Shown one piece after another: positions 31,697 to 42,800 of a stretch of 46,514 nucleotides of DNA (position 1 is the stretch's first letter; each line of letters starts with the position of its first letter). Below the pieces are notes generated by a model. The model had not been told where the DNA came from and ran no database searches. It saw only the letters and a program-made list of their open reading frames with translations. The stretch comes from Cytophagales bacterium (GTDB taxonomy: Bacteria > Bacteroidota > Bacteroidia > Cytophagales > Spirosomataceae): positions 1 through 46,514 of the forward strand of contig JAAFJL010000019.1 in assembly GCA_013298865.1 (NCBI GenBank). The letters are read 5' to 3'. Made by a program: the position numbers and the translations under genes.

Positions 31697-33976
31697 TCAC
31701 TTCCTTTTCAAGACAATCTCCTCTCCTATTGTACATTGTTTTTCCAAGATATTTCCTTTGGTTGCCTGTCCGTTTAGTAAAAAATCTTCTCCTAAATTAT
31801 GGGCTAATTTCAATATTCCACCCGCCAAACTTCTTACCTTAATCTCTTGGGTTTTACCATCTTTTACTTTGGCAGAAATCTGGAAAGCTCCCTCCGCTCC
31901 GATATTCTCAAAATCAAAGTTTTTCCAGTCTCTATGAATCGCAGGGAGGACGTAAATCACATCTTCACGGTTCTGAACCAGCAACTCATAAACGGCAGTC
32001 ATTGCTCCAAAACCTGCATCTAATTGCATGATTTCACGGTTCTTTTTCTCATCTTTTTCCTTGAACCAACCACTGTCAGAAACTAAACTTTGCCCCTTGA
32101 AAGCAGCATTGTGTAGCGTTCCCCGTCCTTCATTCGTGAAATTATCTTTCCAGTAGTGTAACCAACTAACTGCACCATCAGGATTGTTCACTCTCGACAA
32201 CAAAGTAGAAGCCCACGGCACACACCAACCCGACCAACCGCCTGCTCCACGGTAAGTCCAAGCCGAGATAGAATTAGAAACAACACTCTGATAATCAGAA
32301 CTTTGTGGATTAATTGTAGCAAAAGGAAAGATACTTGCCAAATGAGAATGATGCCTATGAGATTCTATTAAATCTTGTCCTTGCCAAAGAGCAATTCTTT
32401 TGTTTGAGAGCTTCCATTCGTCCATATAAACACCCTCAAAAGTCGTGAATTCGGGCAATCTTTTGTCCACATCTGCCCATCTTGGATCAATGGGTTTATT
32501 CAAAATTTTGGCTGCTTCTGGCAGGATTTTAGCAATTCTATGCAAAGCCGCCAACTGAAAAGAAGCGTCACGCCCCCAAGCGTCCATGCGGTCGCCCCGA
32601 TACTCTGGACTAACCGAAACTGGTAACGAAAACCGTTTTCCACCTTTGCCATCTTCTACTTCTTCGAGCATCGCCCAGTAACCTTCAAAAGCCCCTTCGA
32701 GCAAAGTCCAAGCGGTCTTGTCAAGCACTTCTTTGTCCATCGTATAGCGGTAATGTTGCCAAGCCAAATATGCCATCCAAGCGGTGCAAGCATGGTCAAT
32801 TGTCCCTGTCCAAAATGTTCCTACCACTTGGCAACGGTCATCAACAGCGTGGGGTAACATTAACGCACCTTTTCGACCAAAAAATTTCTCGCCATTGGCT
32901 TGCAAAGTAGGCATCCAAGAAGCCATCATTTTCCAAAGTGGCATCAAATGCCCCGTCCGATTCGATGCCAAGGCAGGTGTGTAAATCATCTCGATATTGA
33001 TATTGAAATGGTAGTCGTTGCTCCAGGGAGGCAACTGGTATTCCTCATTAAAACAACCTTCCAACGCCGCCGCTACACCTTGTGGAGGCGTTACACAAGC
33101 CTGTTTGTACAATCCATAATCAATAATTTCTTGAAGGTTTTTATCAGGAAGATTAATTTTTGGTACAGTTGCCCAGTAGTTTTTCCAGTAAATATCACGC
33201 TGATTTTTCAGTTGTGAGATGTCTGTATTTTTTGAAATATTTTTACCTAAAGCACTGGTAATCAGAATATTATTAAGATTGATTCTTTTCCAATCTATCG
33301 TCAGAGATTCATCTGCTGGGAGTGTTTGGGTAAAACTTTGTCCGAGATTTTTAGAAATATCCCCAAGATTTGTTACCACTGGTGCCTGAATCCCGACGGC
33401 TTCTAATTGCTTCTGAACATAATTCCAAGACGGAATCAGTTGGCACGTAGCCTGACAGTTTTTAGGCAAATTCACCCAAGCAATTTCATCATTACTTGCC
33501 TGTAAAATTGTAGCAATTTCTTCTTTGCCTGTTGAATTTTGTAAGACAATTTTCAACTCCGCTTTTTGTAAATCTAAGTCTCCTCGCAATAGTTTCCAGT
33601 CTTCGGGAAAAGTAATTTCTAAACGTCCCCCTCCTATTTGCTGTGGATGCCCCAAATTGGGAGAACCTTCCTTTTTCGGAACTGCAAAAAGTTCTCTCAA
33701 ACCTTTTTCGTCTTTAGCTTCCAAACGATTTTTTACATCTTGAAAAGTCGCTTTTGCCGTGAAAGGATTGCCCCCTCTCCTATCCCAAAATCCAGCCCGT
33801 CCGATGGTGATTTTCAAGACATTAGCTTCGCCCCAAATCATTAATCCTTGCGTACCATTACCCATCAACACGCCCGTATGAGTGCGTGGCAGAGGGAAAT
33901 CCCAAACCAAGTTTTTTTGTGAAAACCCTCCGAAATGAAGGCAAATTAGTAACGAAATTAGAGTGATTTTTTTCAT
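31697..33976 (-). CDS. Secreted GH95-like glycoside hydrolase
   Basis: The 759-residue product has a signal peptide (1-19, ending GGFSQ). The N-terminal opening DFPLPRTHTGVLMGNGTQGLMIWG is the substrate-cleft sheet seen in GH95-like enzymes. The C-terminal (alpha/alpha)6 part includes HHSHLASIFPF near residue 541, which matches the His-Ser-His-Leu segment of the fucosidase/galactosidase group. GH95 members are mostly alpha-L-fucosidases or alpha-L-galactosidases. The exact activity cannot be told. It is convergent with the methyltransferase gene and not obviously part of the susC/D unit, though it lies only about 800 bases from it. Confidence 0.7.
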   Translation of the reverse strand: MKKITLISLLICLHFGGFSQKNLVWDFPLPRTHTGVLMGNGTQGLMIWGEANVLKITIGRAGFWDRRGGNPFTAKATFQDVKNRLEAKDEKGLRELFAVPKKEGSPNLGHPQQIGGGRLEITFPEDWKLLRGDLDLQKAELKIVLQNSTGKEEIATILQASNDEIAWVNLPKNCQATCQLIPSWNYVQKQLEAVGIQAPVVTNLGDISKNLGQSFTQTLPADESLTIDWKRINLNNILITSALGKNISKNTDISQLKNQRDIYWKNYWATVPKINLPDKNLQEIIDYGLYKQACVTPPQGVAAALEGCFNEEYQLPPWSNDYHFNINIEMIYTPALASNRTGHLMPLWKMMASWMPTLQANGEKFFGRKGALMLPHAVDDRCQVVGTFWTGTIDHACTAWMAYLAWQHYRYTMDKEVLDKTAWTLLEGAFEGYWAMLEEVEDGKGGKRFSLPVSVSPEYRGDRMDAWGRDASFQLAALHRIAKILPEAAKILNKPIDPRWADVDKRLPEFTTFEGVYMDEWKLSNKRIALWQGQDLIESHRHHSHLASIFPFATINPQSSDYQSVVSNSISAWTYRGAGGWSGWCVPWASTLLSRVNNPDGAVSWLHYWKDNFTNEGRGTLHNAAFKGQSLVSDSGWFKEKDEKKNREIMQLDAGFGAMTAVYELLVQNREDVIYVLPAIHRDWKNFDFENIGAEGAFQISAKVKDGKTQEIKVRSLAGGILKLAHNLGEDFLLNGQATKGNILEKQCTIGEEIVLKRK

Positions 33977-33997
33977 GATTTGTAGGAGTTATTATCC

Positions 33998-34477
33998 TTA
34001 AAAAATATAAGACATCATCAGTTCATCTATAAAACGTCCTTCGCTTTTTAGGTGGGTATATTTTCTGAGAATACCTTCTGGTTCAAAACCTGCTTTTTTG
34101 TAAAGTTCAATTGCCCTGAGATTTTCAGTTCCAGCACTTAGTTCTAATCTTTTGATGCCCTTTTGTTCGGCTAAATCAATAATTTCTCGCATCATTTTTA
34201 GTCCTAAACCTTTGCCTGCAAAATCTGGGTGAATGGCTAAACCTCCCAAGTAGGCAATATGCGTACAGCGATGTTTGAGCAAAACTAACTTGAACATTCC
34301 TGCCGAAATCCCATTCTCTTCAAAAACATAAATGACTTTATCGGACAATAAATCTTCAAAAATTGGTCTGAATTCTTCTGAACTCATCTGTTCGTACAAC
34401 AAATATGGGTTCACTTGGGGGTGCATATACAAGTTAAAAAAGAAGTCAAAATCGGATGCAGTGGCATTTCTGTACAT
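33998..34477 (-). CDS. GNAT family N-acetyltransferase
   Basis: The 159-residue product has the GNAT fold signatures: an N-terminal MYRNATASDFDFFFNL strand-helix, the central LGGLAIHPDFAGKGLGLKMM with the acetyl-CoA-binding (Q/R)xxGxG/A-like GKGLGLKM loop, and C-terminal LSAGTENLRAIELYKKAGFEPEG, typical of RimI-like and amine acetyltransferases. The substrate is unknown. It starts upstream of the GH95-like gene with 21 bases between, so the two may form an operon, with the GNAT gene first. Confidence 0.88.
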   Translation of the reverse strand: MYRNATASDFDFFFNLYMHPQVNPYLLYEQMSSEEFRPIFEDLLSDKVIYVFEENGISAGMFKLVLLKHRCTHIAYLGGLAIHPDFAGKGLGLKMMREIIDLAEQKGIKRLELSAGTENLRAIELYKKAGFEPEGILRKYTHLKSEGRFIDELMMSYIF

Positions 34478-34719
34478 GAATAAAAATGGTTTTGTTGATA
34501 AAGTTAATCGCTTCGCAAATTACACAAAATCTTTCTTTTTATATTTTCCAAACTTCAAGAATGGAGAATCTGGACAAAGATTTTTGATTAATTAAAGAAG
34601 CTACATAAATTTTTTGCTAACATTTATCCGCCATTATAAGAAATTTCAATAATCATTGTTTAAATCATAAAATTTATTTACATTGTACAATAAAAAGGAC
34701 ATCTGTGGTATATTTTATG

Positions 34720-34727
34720 TAAATTTG
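34720..34727 (+). promoter_or_regulatory. -7 box upstream of susC
   Basis: TAAATTTG matches TAnnTTTG 52 bases before the susC start. The gap 34478-34778 has no gene, and the long in-frame extension from 34683 lies upstream of this box and is rejected. Confidence 0.5.
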
Positions 34728-34778
34728 TTCCTCATTTTGTCCAAACATCCAACAATTATTAAAACCCGTTTTTATTTT

Positions 34779-37700
34779 ATGAAAAAAAAATCTCCTACTC
34801 AAATTTTACTCGTATGCCTTCTGTGCTTTTGTTTTTTGGGAATTGCAAACCCGTCCCGAGCAAGTGTTAGTACTGAGACATCAAGTGTAGAGAAAAAAAT
34901 TACTGGAAAAATTACCGATGAAAGTGGTAATGCCTTGCCTGGAACAAGTGTTGCCGTAAAGGGAACGTCGAAGGGAACAGCCGCAGATGCTTCAGGTAAT
35001 TATTCTATCAATCTTCCTGATAATGCCACAACGCTGGTTTTTTCATTTACTGGTTACAATTCTCAAGAAATTGTTGTTGGCGGACGCTCGGTGGTTGATG
35101 TACAAATGAGAGCCAATGTGCAGTCATTGGACGAAGTTGTGGTAGTTGGTTATGGTCAGGTTCGGAAAAGTGACCTAACAGCATCAGTAGCTTCTGTAAA
35201 GGCAACCGATATCAAAGCCATTATACCTACTTCTTTGGAACAAGGTCTTGCTGGGCGTGCAACGGGTGTTGTAGTTACACAGGCATCGGGTGCACCAGGG
35301 GGTGCGGTTACGGTACGTGTGCGTGGTCCTAACTCTATTAGTTCAGGTAGTGAGCCTCTGTATGTTGTTGATGGAATTCCAATTTATTCTGATAACGACG
35401 CAACCAGTTCGGGCGGAAATCGTACTTCTTCTAATGCCTTGGCTTCAATCAATCCGAGTGATATTGAATCAATGGAAATTTTGAAAGACGCTTCTGGAAC
35501 TGCCATTTATGGTTCGAGGGGTTCAAACGGAGTAATCCTGATAACAACTAAAAGAGGTAAGGCAGGCGTAACAAAGATTGATTATGAGGGTTCGCAGACT
35601 TTCATGACAGTTGCCAAGAAATTAGAAATGATGAATGCCACTCAATATGCTGAATATCAGAATCTTAGAGCGGTATCTCGTGGACAGTCAGCTCCTTATC
35701 CGAATCCTTCGCAGCTTGGAAAGGGTGTAAATTGGCAAGATGAAACTACCAGAACTGGAGGAATCATGAACCATCAATTGACATTTTCTGGTGGTAATGA
35801 AAAAACTCAATTCTTAGTTTCAACAGGATATTTTAAAGAAAACGGAATTATCAAAAGTACCGATTTTGAAAGAATATCACTTCGTGCAAATATTGACTCT
35901 AAGTTTTTGAATGATAAAGTTCGTTTGGGTATAAGTTCATTCCTAAGTACTACTGGGCAAAATGCAATCCCAACAGACCGTGGCGGACCAGGTGGTGCAA
36001 TTATTACTATTTTGGGTCAGTCTCCGATTGGTCCAGTTTATAATCAAGATGGTTCTTATAATTTGCAGGCTTATGATGGACGTTTCTTGACGAATCCATT
36101 AGCAGAAGTGCAAGAAGTGATTGACCGTGACCGAGGACTTAGATTCTTAGGAACAGGTTATGTCCAGTTTGAATTGGCTAAAGATTTATTCTTCAAAACA
36201 TCATTAGGAGTAGATTTGATGAGTAATAACCGTGAAACGTATTATTCAGACCAAACTCGTTTGGGTCGTGAGCGTAGCCGTTCTTATGAATTAGGTTACA
36301 GAAATATTGGTAATGTTCTGAACGAAAATATTCTGAGTTACTCAAAACAATTTGGAACAAGCCGTTTAGATGCACTTGCAGGTTATACTTACCAAACTGA
36401 TAACAATCGTTTTGGTACGACATCAAGTAACGGGTTTACTTACAATGCCTTCGATGTAAATAATGTGCAAGATGGTGTGAAATTTTTGCAACCATTTTCA
36501 AGCAAACAAGAGTGGGTTTTGCAATCATTTTTAGCAAGAGTAAATTACAGTTTGATGGACAAGTATTTACTTACCCTGACAATGCGTAGAGATGGTTCTT
36601 CTAAATTTGGACCAAATAATAAATGGGCAAACTTCCCATCAGTAGCTTTTGCTTGGAAGATGAAAGATGAGGCTTTCATGAAAGATTTTACTGCCGTTTC
36701 TGATGCCAAATTGAGACTAAGTTATGGTATTACGGGTAACTCACAAATCCCAATTGGTCGCTCATTGGCTTCATTGTCTGGTGATAATTATTTGATTAAT
36801 GGAACAATCGTACCGGGCGTTCGTGAAACAAGAGTTGCCAATCCAGACCTTCGTTGGGAAACTACCAAGATGGTTAATGCAGGACTTGATTTGAGTTTCT
36901 TGAATAACCGTCTAACGGCTTCGTTCGATTATTTTAGTAATACAACAAGTGATTTGTTGTTGAATGTAGCCTTAGCACCAACGACGGGTTTCCAGACAGC
37001 ACTACAAAATTCTGGTGTTTTGAATAACAGAGGTTTTGAAGCATCATTAAATTACAATGCTGTTAATACAAAAGACTTCCGTTGGGATATTAGAGCAGAT
37101 ATTTCGAGCTTGAAAAATGAAATTACAGACTTAGCTGGGGCACCTCCTTTCTATTCTTTTGTGGGTAGCCACTTAGGACCAGAAGGTTCTTATGTTTCTG
37201 TGGGACAACCTTTGGGCGGCTGGTTTGGCTATGAATACATCGGAATCTGGAAAAATGCAGACGAAATCAAGAACAATCCGAGCATTGCAGGAATTGACAA
37301 ACCAGGGTATCCGAGATATAAAGATGTAAACGGAGATGGTAAAATTGACATCAGTGACCGTACTTATTTAGGAAATCCAAATCCAACTTTGATTTGGGGA
37401 CTAAACTCATCTTTTACCTACAAGAGCTTTGATTTTAGTTTCTTTTTCAGAGGTTCGCATGGTGGCAAAATTCGTAATCTTCAGGCATCAGAACACGCAG
37501 ATGGTGTAGGAAATTACAACCAATATGCTATTGTTGCTACGGATTCTTGGACACCAAGTAACACTTCGGCATCTCGTCCTATTATAGATGCTACTCGTGA
37601 ATTCCCAAGTTTCTTCCGTCGTTCTTCTTTCTTTATTGAAGACGGTTCGTTTGTAAGATTGGTTAATACACAAGTAGGATTCAGAGTACCTGCCAACAAA

Positions 37701-37877
37701 TACATTCGTTCGGCTCGTGTATATGTGAGTGGTCAGAACCTCTTGACTTTCTCGAAATACACAGGTTTCGACCCAGAAGTTAGTAACGGCGGACAAAGCC
37801 CATTGAACCGTGGAGATGATTATGACGCATATCCAAGAGCAAGACGCTTTACAGTTGGAGTACAATTAGGATTTTAG
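34779..37877 (+). CDS. SusC/RagA-family TonB-linked outer membrane transporter
   Basis: The 1032-residue product starts at ATG 34779 (MKKKSPTQILLVCLLCFCFL), a clear signal peptide. Then come a CarboxypepD_reg-like domain (about 40-120, VTGKI/TDESGNALPGTSV...SGNYSI), the TonB plug (about 125-240, EVVVVGYGQVRKSDLTASV, YGSRGSNGVILITTKRG), and a 22-strand barrel with the terminal region RRFTVGVQLGF. It imports a glycan or peptide across the outer membrane with its SusD lipoprotein lid, encoded 88 bases downstream. The susD gene is frameshifted here, so the complex may lack its lid. A -7 box lies upstream. Confidence 0.95.
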   Translation: MKKKSPTQILLVCLLCFCFLGIANPSRASVSTETSSVEKKITGKITDESGNALPGTSVAVKGTSKGTAADASGNYSINLPDNATTLVFSFTGYNSQEIVVGGRSVVDVQMRANVQSLDEVVVVGYGQVRKSDLTASVASVKATDIKAIIPTSLEQGLAGRATGVVVTQASGAPGGAVTVRVRGPNSISSGSEPLYVVDGIPIYSDNDATSSGGNRTSSNALASINPSDIESMEILKDASGTAIYGSRGSNGVILITTKRGKAGVTKIDYEGSQTFMTVAKKLEMMNATQYAEYQNLRAVSRGQSAPYPNPSQLGKGVNWQDETTRTGGIMNHQLTFSGGNEKTQFLVSTGYFKENGIIKSTDFERISLRANIDSKFLNDKVRLGISSFLSTTGQNAIPTDRGGPGGAIITILGQSPIGPVYNQDGSYNLQAYDGRFLTNPLAEVQEVIDRDRGLRFLGTGYVQFELAKDLFFKTSLGVDLMSNNRETYYSDQTRLGRERSRSYELGYRNIGNVLNENILSYSKQFGTSRLDALAGYTYQTDNNRFGTTSSNGFTYNAFDVNNVQDGVKFLQPFSSKQEWVLQSFLARVNYSLMDKYLLTLTMRRDGSSKFGPNNKWANFPSVAFAWKMKDEAFMKDFTAVSDAKLRLSYGITGNSQIPIGRSLASLSGDNYLINGTIVPGVRETRVANPDLRWETTKMVNAGLDLSFLNNRLTASFDYFSNTTSDLLLNVALAPTTGFQTALQNSGVLNNRGFEASLNYNAVNTKDFRWDIRADISSLKNEITDLAGAPPFYSFVGSHLGPEGSYVSVGQPLGGWFGYEYIGIWKNADEIKNNPSIAGIDKPGYPRYKDVNGDGKIDISDRTYLGNPNPTLIWGLNSSFTYKSFDFSFFFRGSHGGKIRNLQASEHADGVGNYNQYAIVATDSWTPSNTSASRPIIDATREFPSFFRRSSFFIEDGSFVRLVNTQVGFRVPANKYIRSARVYVSGQNLLTFSKYTGFDPEVSNGGQSPLNRGDDYDAYPRARRFTVGVQLGF

Positions 37878-37965
37878 AAATAAATTTTTAAATTTTTTAA
37901 ACAAAAAAAATAGACACACAGTTGAAAAATAATCTGTGCAAAACATTAAAAATCAATAAGTTATC

Positions 37966-39613
37966 ATGAAAAAAATAATCAGAAACACACTCATGTTGGG
38001 TTGTGGAGTTTTACTGACATTTTCTTGTAAGAATTTGGAAGAAAAACCTGACTTTGCAAGCCCTGCTTCTTTCTATAAAGACCAGAAAGATATGGAAGCA
38101 GCTATCAATGGAGCGTATCGCCCTTTGAATCAGCAATGGTTTAATACTTTTTATAATAGAAGTGTTTTCGACTGTGCATTGGGTATAGCAGGTGGCTATG
38201 AAAAAGGTCCACAGTATTACGAAACTGGTGCTTATGTAGCCAGTGACGAGTACATTGATGCCTACTGGAAAGACAATTATGACGGATTAAACCGTGCTAA
38301 TGTTGTCTTGGACAGAATGGCTGGCGTTGGAAAAGATAAAATCTCTGATGCAAAACGTAATCAGATTATGGGAGAAGCCCATTTCTTGCGTGCTTTGTAT
38401 TTGTATCAGGTTTATATCTATTTCGAGAACGTTCCTGTGCCAGACAAATCAACGACGGCATTAGGTGCAAACATCTCTAATGAAGGTGGCAAAGCAAAAG
38501 CATTGGCACAAATGGAGGCTGATTTGAAAGCAGCTGAAAATGAACTACCTGCCCAAAACGCAAGTAGCGATGCTGGTAGAGCTAATAAATGGGCTGCCAA
38601 AACGCTTTTGTCGATGGTTTATTTAGAAGCAGGTAAGTGGAACGAAGCTGCCGCTAAATCAAAAGAAGTAATTGACCAAAGTGGTGCTACTTTATTCCCT
38701 GATTTTGCGGATGTTTTTGGTATTGCCAAAGAAAATACTGGAGAGCGTTTCTTTGAAATTCAGAACGATTTTGATACAAGTCCGTGGAGTAATTACAACA
38801 ATATGCACGCACACTTTACCCCAACAGATTGGGACGGTGGCGACCCAAATACACTCGAAGCAGGCGATAATGTTACTGCTGCTGGTTGGGGTGATGCTTG
38901 GATTGTAGGTGACAATGGTTTCAGAGCAAAATTTGAAGCTGGCGATAAGCGTATCAAAGCTACTTTTATGGAACAGTATCGTTCTAAAAATGCAGGTGGT
39001 GAAGTTGTAAAATACGACCCAAAAGCGAAGTCAGGTTTTGTTGCTCCAAATTCAAAAGAGCGTACTTTTAGCAATGTTATTCTTCAGAAAAACATTGAAT
39101 ACAAAATCGGTGGCTGGCAATATACTAAGAAGAATTACATGATTTTGAGACTTTCTGATGCCCTTTTGACAAACAAATTCAAAAGAGCGTACTTTTAGCA
39201 ATGTTATTCTTCAGAAAAACATTGAATACAAAATCGGTGGCTGGCAATATACTAAGAAGAATTACATGATTTTGAGACTTTCTGATGCCCTTTTGACAAA
39301 TTCAGAAGCAATTGCCAATGGTGCTTCTGGTGATGGTCTTGCTGGTATAAATGCTGTTCGTACAAGAGCAGGATTGAAGCCACTCGCAGGGGTTTCTGGA
39401 CAAGCATTAAAAGATGCGGTTTTCAATGAGTGGATGCGTGAATTTGCTGGCGAAGGCTGGGGTTTTTCAACGGCTCGTAGATTTGGAAAAACAGCTGAGG
39501 TCATCAAAGAATTTGCTGGTCGTACAGTTGACAATGCTAAGTTCAGATTGTTGCCAATCCCTTTGGTAGAAATCAATGCAAACCCAGGCGTTAAACAAAA
39601 TAGTGGTTGGTAG
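37966..39613 (+). pseudogene. SusD-family lipoprotein gene, frameshifted by a 127-bp tandem duplication
   Basis: The first part (37966-39198) encodes 410 residues with a lipoprotein signal (lipobox LTFSC, Cys20 or 21), the N-terminal SusD helices (SFYKDQKDMEAAINGAYRPLN), the TPR-like helices (AHFLRALYLYQVYIYF) and most of the domain. At 39174 an exact second copy of 39047-39173 begins; 127 is not a multiple of 3, so the frame shifts and ends at TAG 39198. The genuine C-terminus is in the next frame at 39266-39613 (SEAIANGASGDGLAGINAVR... FGKTAEVIKEFAGRTVDNAK... NSGW). Removing one copy restores one frame of about 506 residues. It could be a real mutation, a reversible switch, or an assembly error. 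Confidence 0.9.
39047..39300 (+). repeat. Exact tandem duplication of 127 bp inside susD
   Basis: Copy 1 is 39047-39173 and copy 2 is 39174-39300; they are identical. The unit starts CAAATTCAAAAGAGCG and ends TTTTGACAAA. The base sequence just beyond copy 2 continues TTCAGAAGC, so a CAAATTCA-like short repeat occurs at both ends and may have caused the slippage. Confidence 0.95.
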
Positions 39614-39640
39614 TTATTCAAATTGTTGAGATTCGACGTG

Positions 39641-39671
39641 TTGAATTGTTGTAACTCGCTGATATACAGTG
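39641..39671 (+). repeat. 31-base 3'-flank element, copy 2
   Basis: TTGAATTGTTGTAACTCGCT continuing to GATATACAGTG lies 28 bases after the susD stop and before its terminator. It matches, in the same transcript sense, the element downstream of the thioesterase gene (29386-29416) at 28 of 31 positions. Confidence 0.6.
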
Positions 39672-39725
39672 ATTATTGTTTAACATTCTTCGCAAATCAA
39701 TTTTGTTTGAGTATTTTATCTTCAA

Positions 39726-39766
39726 AACATGGTATTGGTTTTATGACCGATACCATGTTTTTTTTT
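39726..39766 (+). terminator. Rho-independent terminator after susD
   Basis: ACATGGTATTGGT pairs with ACCGATACCATGT around a TTTATG loop and is followed by a T-run. It separates susC/susD from the ASPIC/UnbV gene. Confidence 0.9.
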
Positions 39767-39835
39767 GATTCGCCCTAATCGGAAATTGAAAATGAGTGTC
39801 TATATTACTTTGTGTTCAAAATGTATTTCCATAAA

Positions 39836-42800
39836 ATGCTAAATAAATCTCTCATTATCAGTGCATTATTGCTATTTTCTTCTTGCAAAAAGGAAGAGAA
39901 TCTTTGGTTTAAAAAAGTATCGCCTGAGTCATCTGGAATCACTTTCATAAATACTATTCAAGAAAATGAACAGTATAATATGATAGACTATTCGTATTTG
40001 TACAACGGTGGCGGTGTGGGAGTGGGTGACATCAATAACGATGGACTGCCAGATATTTTCTTTACCAGTAACCAAGCAACTTGTGAAATGTATCTGAATA
40101 AAGGTGGTTTAAAATTTGAAAATATTACCCAAAATGCAAAACTTAAAACCACGGGTTGGTGTACTGGAGTAACTTTGGCGGATGTAAATGCAGACGGTTT
40201 TTTGGATATATATGTTTGTAAATCAGGGAATTGCCCCGCCAATGAACGCAAGAATTTATTATTTATCAATGATGGAATTAAGTCAGGGAAATGGTCGGGG
40301 ACTTTCACGGAAGAGGCAGAAAAATATGGCATTGCCAATGATGGTTGGAGTAGCCAGTCCGCATTTTTTGATTATGACAAAGACGGTGATTTAGATCTAT
40401 ACGTACTAAACGCCACGAACGAAGACCGCCAGCCGAACCGAATTAAAGAGAACCGAGAATTAGATGGAAATAGCCCTGCAAATGATGCTTTTTACCGAAA
40501 TGATAATGGGAAATTTACAGAAATTCATACCCAAGCAGGTATCATAGACGACGCTTGGGGGCTTGGGTTGGGTATCGGAGATTTTGACCAAGACGGTTGG
40601 GAGGATATATACATTTCAAATGATTTTTTGGCAAATGATTTAATTTATTTCAATAACCAAAAGGGGAGCGGTTCATCGCCACAATTTACCGAAAAATCTA
40701 AAACACTTTTGGCTCATACCAGTCATTTCTCGATGGGAAATGACATTGCCGATTTTAATAATGATGGCTGGCAAGATATTGTAGTCGCCGACATGATGCC
40801 AAGTACCAATCTCCAACGCAAAAAAATGGCTGGTACGCTGTCTAATGATGCTTTTGACTTGGTTCTAAAAAATGGTTATACACCCCAATATATGCGAAAT
40901 ACCCTACAATTGAATAACGGAAATGGGCTTCCTTTTTCTGAAATTGGCATGATGGCGGGTATAAATGCCACCGACTGGAGTTGGTCGCCTTTGCTGGTAG
41001 ATTTTGATAATGACGGTTGGAAAGATTTATTCATCTCTAACGGCTATCGGCATGATATTGCCGACATGGATTTTATTACGGACAATGCCCAGTTAGGACA
41101 AAAGATGCAACTTTTTGATGCCGATAAAATCATCAAAGAAACTGCTAAAAAACAAGCCGAATACAAAACCAAAAATCGACTTTTTAGGAATACAAAAAAC
41201 CTCGGATTTAAAGATATTTCAGAAAGTATCGACGAAAATACCCCTTCTTTTTCTAATGGTTCAACCTATGCTGACCTCGACAATGATGGAGATATTGACC
41301 TGATAACCAATAATATAGACGAAACAGCAGGAGTTTTTGAGAATATTTCTACCCCAAAAAATTACTTAAAAATTAACCTTTCAGAAAATTCTCAGAACCG
41401 TTTTGCTTTGGGGGCAGAGGTTATTATTTTTCAGAAAAATACGAAACAAGTCTATCATCATGCAGTTACGAAAGGCTATTTGTCAAGTACAGAATATGCC
41501 ATCAATATTGGTTTGGGAGATGAGCCTCAGATTGATTCATTACAGATTATTTGGACAGATAGAACTTTTCAGAGCTTAAAAAATGTAAAAGCAAATCAGA
41601 TTTTAGCAATAAAAAAAGCTCAGAATTTGCCCAAATACATTGTTGAAAAATACAAAAAAACACTCTTCTATACCAGTGATTTTCCTTTTCAAAATACTGA
41701 AGAACCTTTTAATGATTTTGCAACAGAACCATTGCTACCACACCGTTTCTCTACCGAAGGTCCGAAAATGACTACTGGAGATATAAATGGAGACGGGCTT
41801 ATGGATTTTTTCGTGGCAGGTTCTTTGCAAAAAACGGGTACTTTTTTCATCCAAAAAACAGATGGGACATTCCAACAAAAGCCATTAGTAAGTCCGCAAC
41901 CCATTGGCGACGGGGGCGATTGCTTACTTTTTGATGCCGACAATGACCATGATTTAGACCTCTTGATTGCCAGTGGTGGCAATGAGTTTGAACTGAATTC
42001 TATCTTTTATCAAGACCAGTTTTTCCTCAATGATGGCAAGGGAAATTTTAATTTCAAAACCGACTATTTGCCCAAAATCAATACGCCAAGTTCATGTATA
42101 GCAGCCTGTGACTATAATAAAGATGGAAAAATAGATGTTTTTGTGGGAGGCAGACGTTCAATCATGAAGTATGGCGAAGCTGGAACGAGTTATAGCCCCC
42201 CGACCCCCAGATGGGGGGCAAGCAATAGCCAATCAGCTACTTCCATGGAAGCGGCAAACGGCGGTGACATAACTCCCCCTCTGGGGGTTGGGGGGCTTGG
42301 GCTTGTCACCTCTGCACTTTGGGCAGATATTGACCAAGATGGCTGGCAAGATTTATTGGTAACGGGCGAGTTAATGCCGATTATGTATTTCAAAAATGAA
42401 AAGGGAAAATTAAGCGAAAAACCAATCGAAATTGCTGAAAGTGGTTTCTGGAATACTTTGGCAAGTGGCGATTTTGATAAAGATGGAGACATAGATTTTA
42501 TTGCAGGGAATTTAGGACTCAATAACAAGTTTGGTGTAAGTAAAAAAACACCATACAGAGTTTATTTGAATGATTTTGATGGAAATAATTACTTCGACCC
42601 AGTCGTTACGTATTTTGTAGAAGGCAAAGAATATCCAGCCGCTAATCGTGATGATTTGATGAAGCAAATACCATCTTTGAGAAAAAAGTTTACAAAATAT
42701 TCAGACTTCGCAAAAGCTACAATCTATGATATTTTTGATGAATCATTACTCAAAAAATCGCAGATGAAAGAAGCAACAATTACCGAAAGTGTCTATCTCG

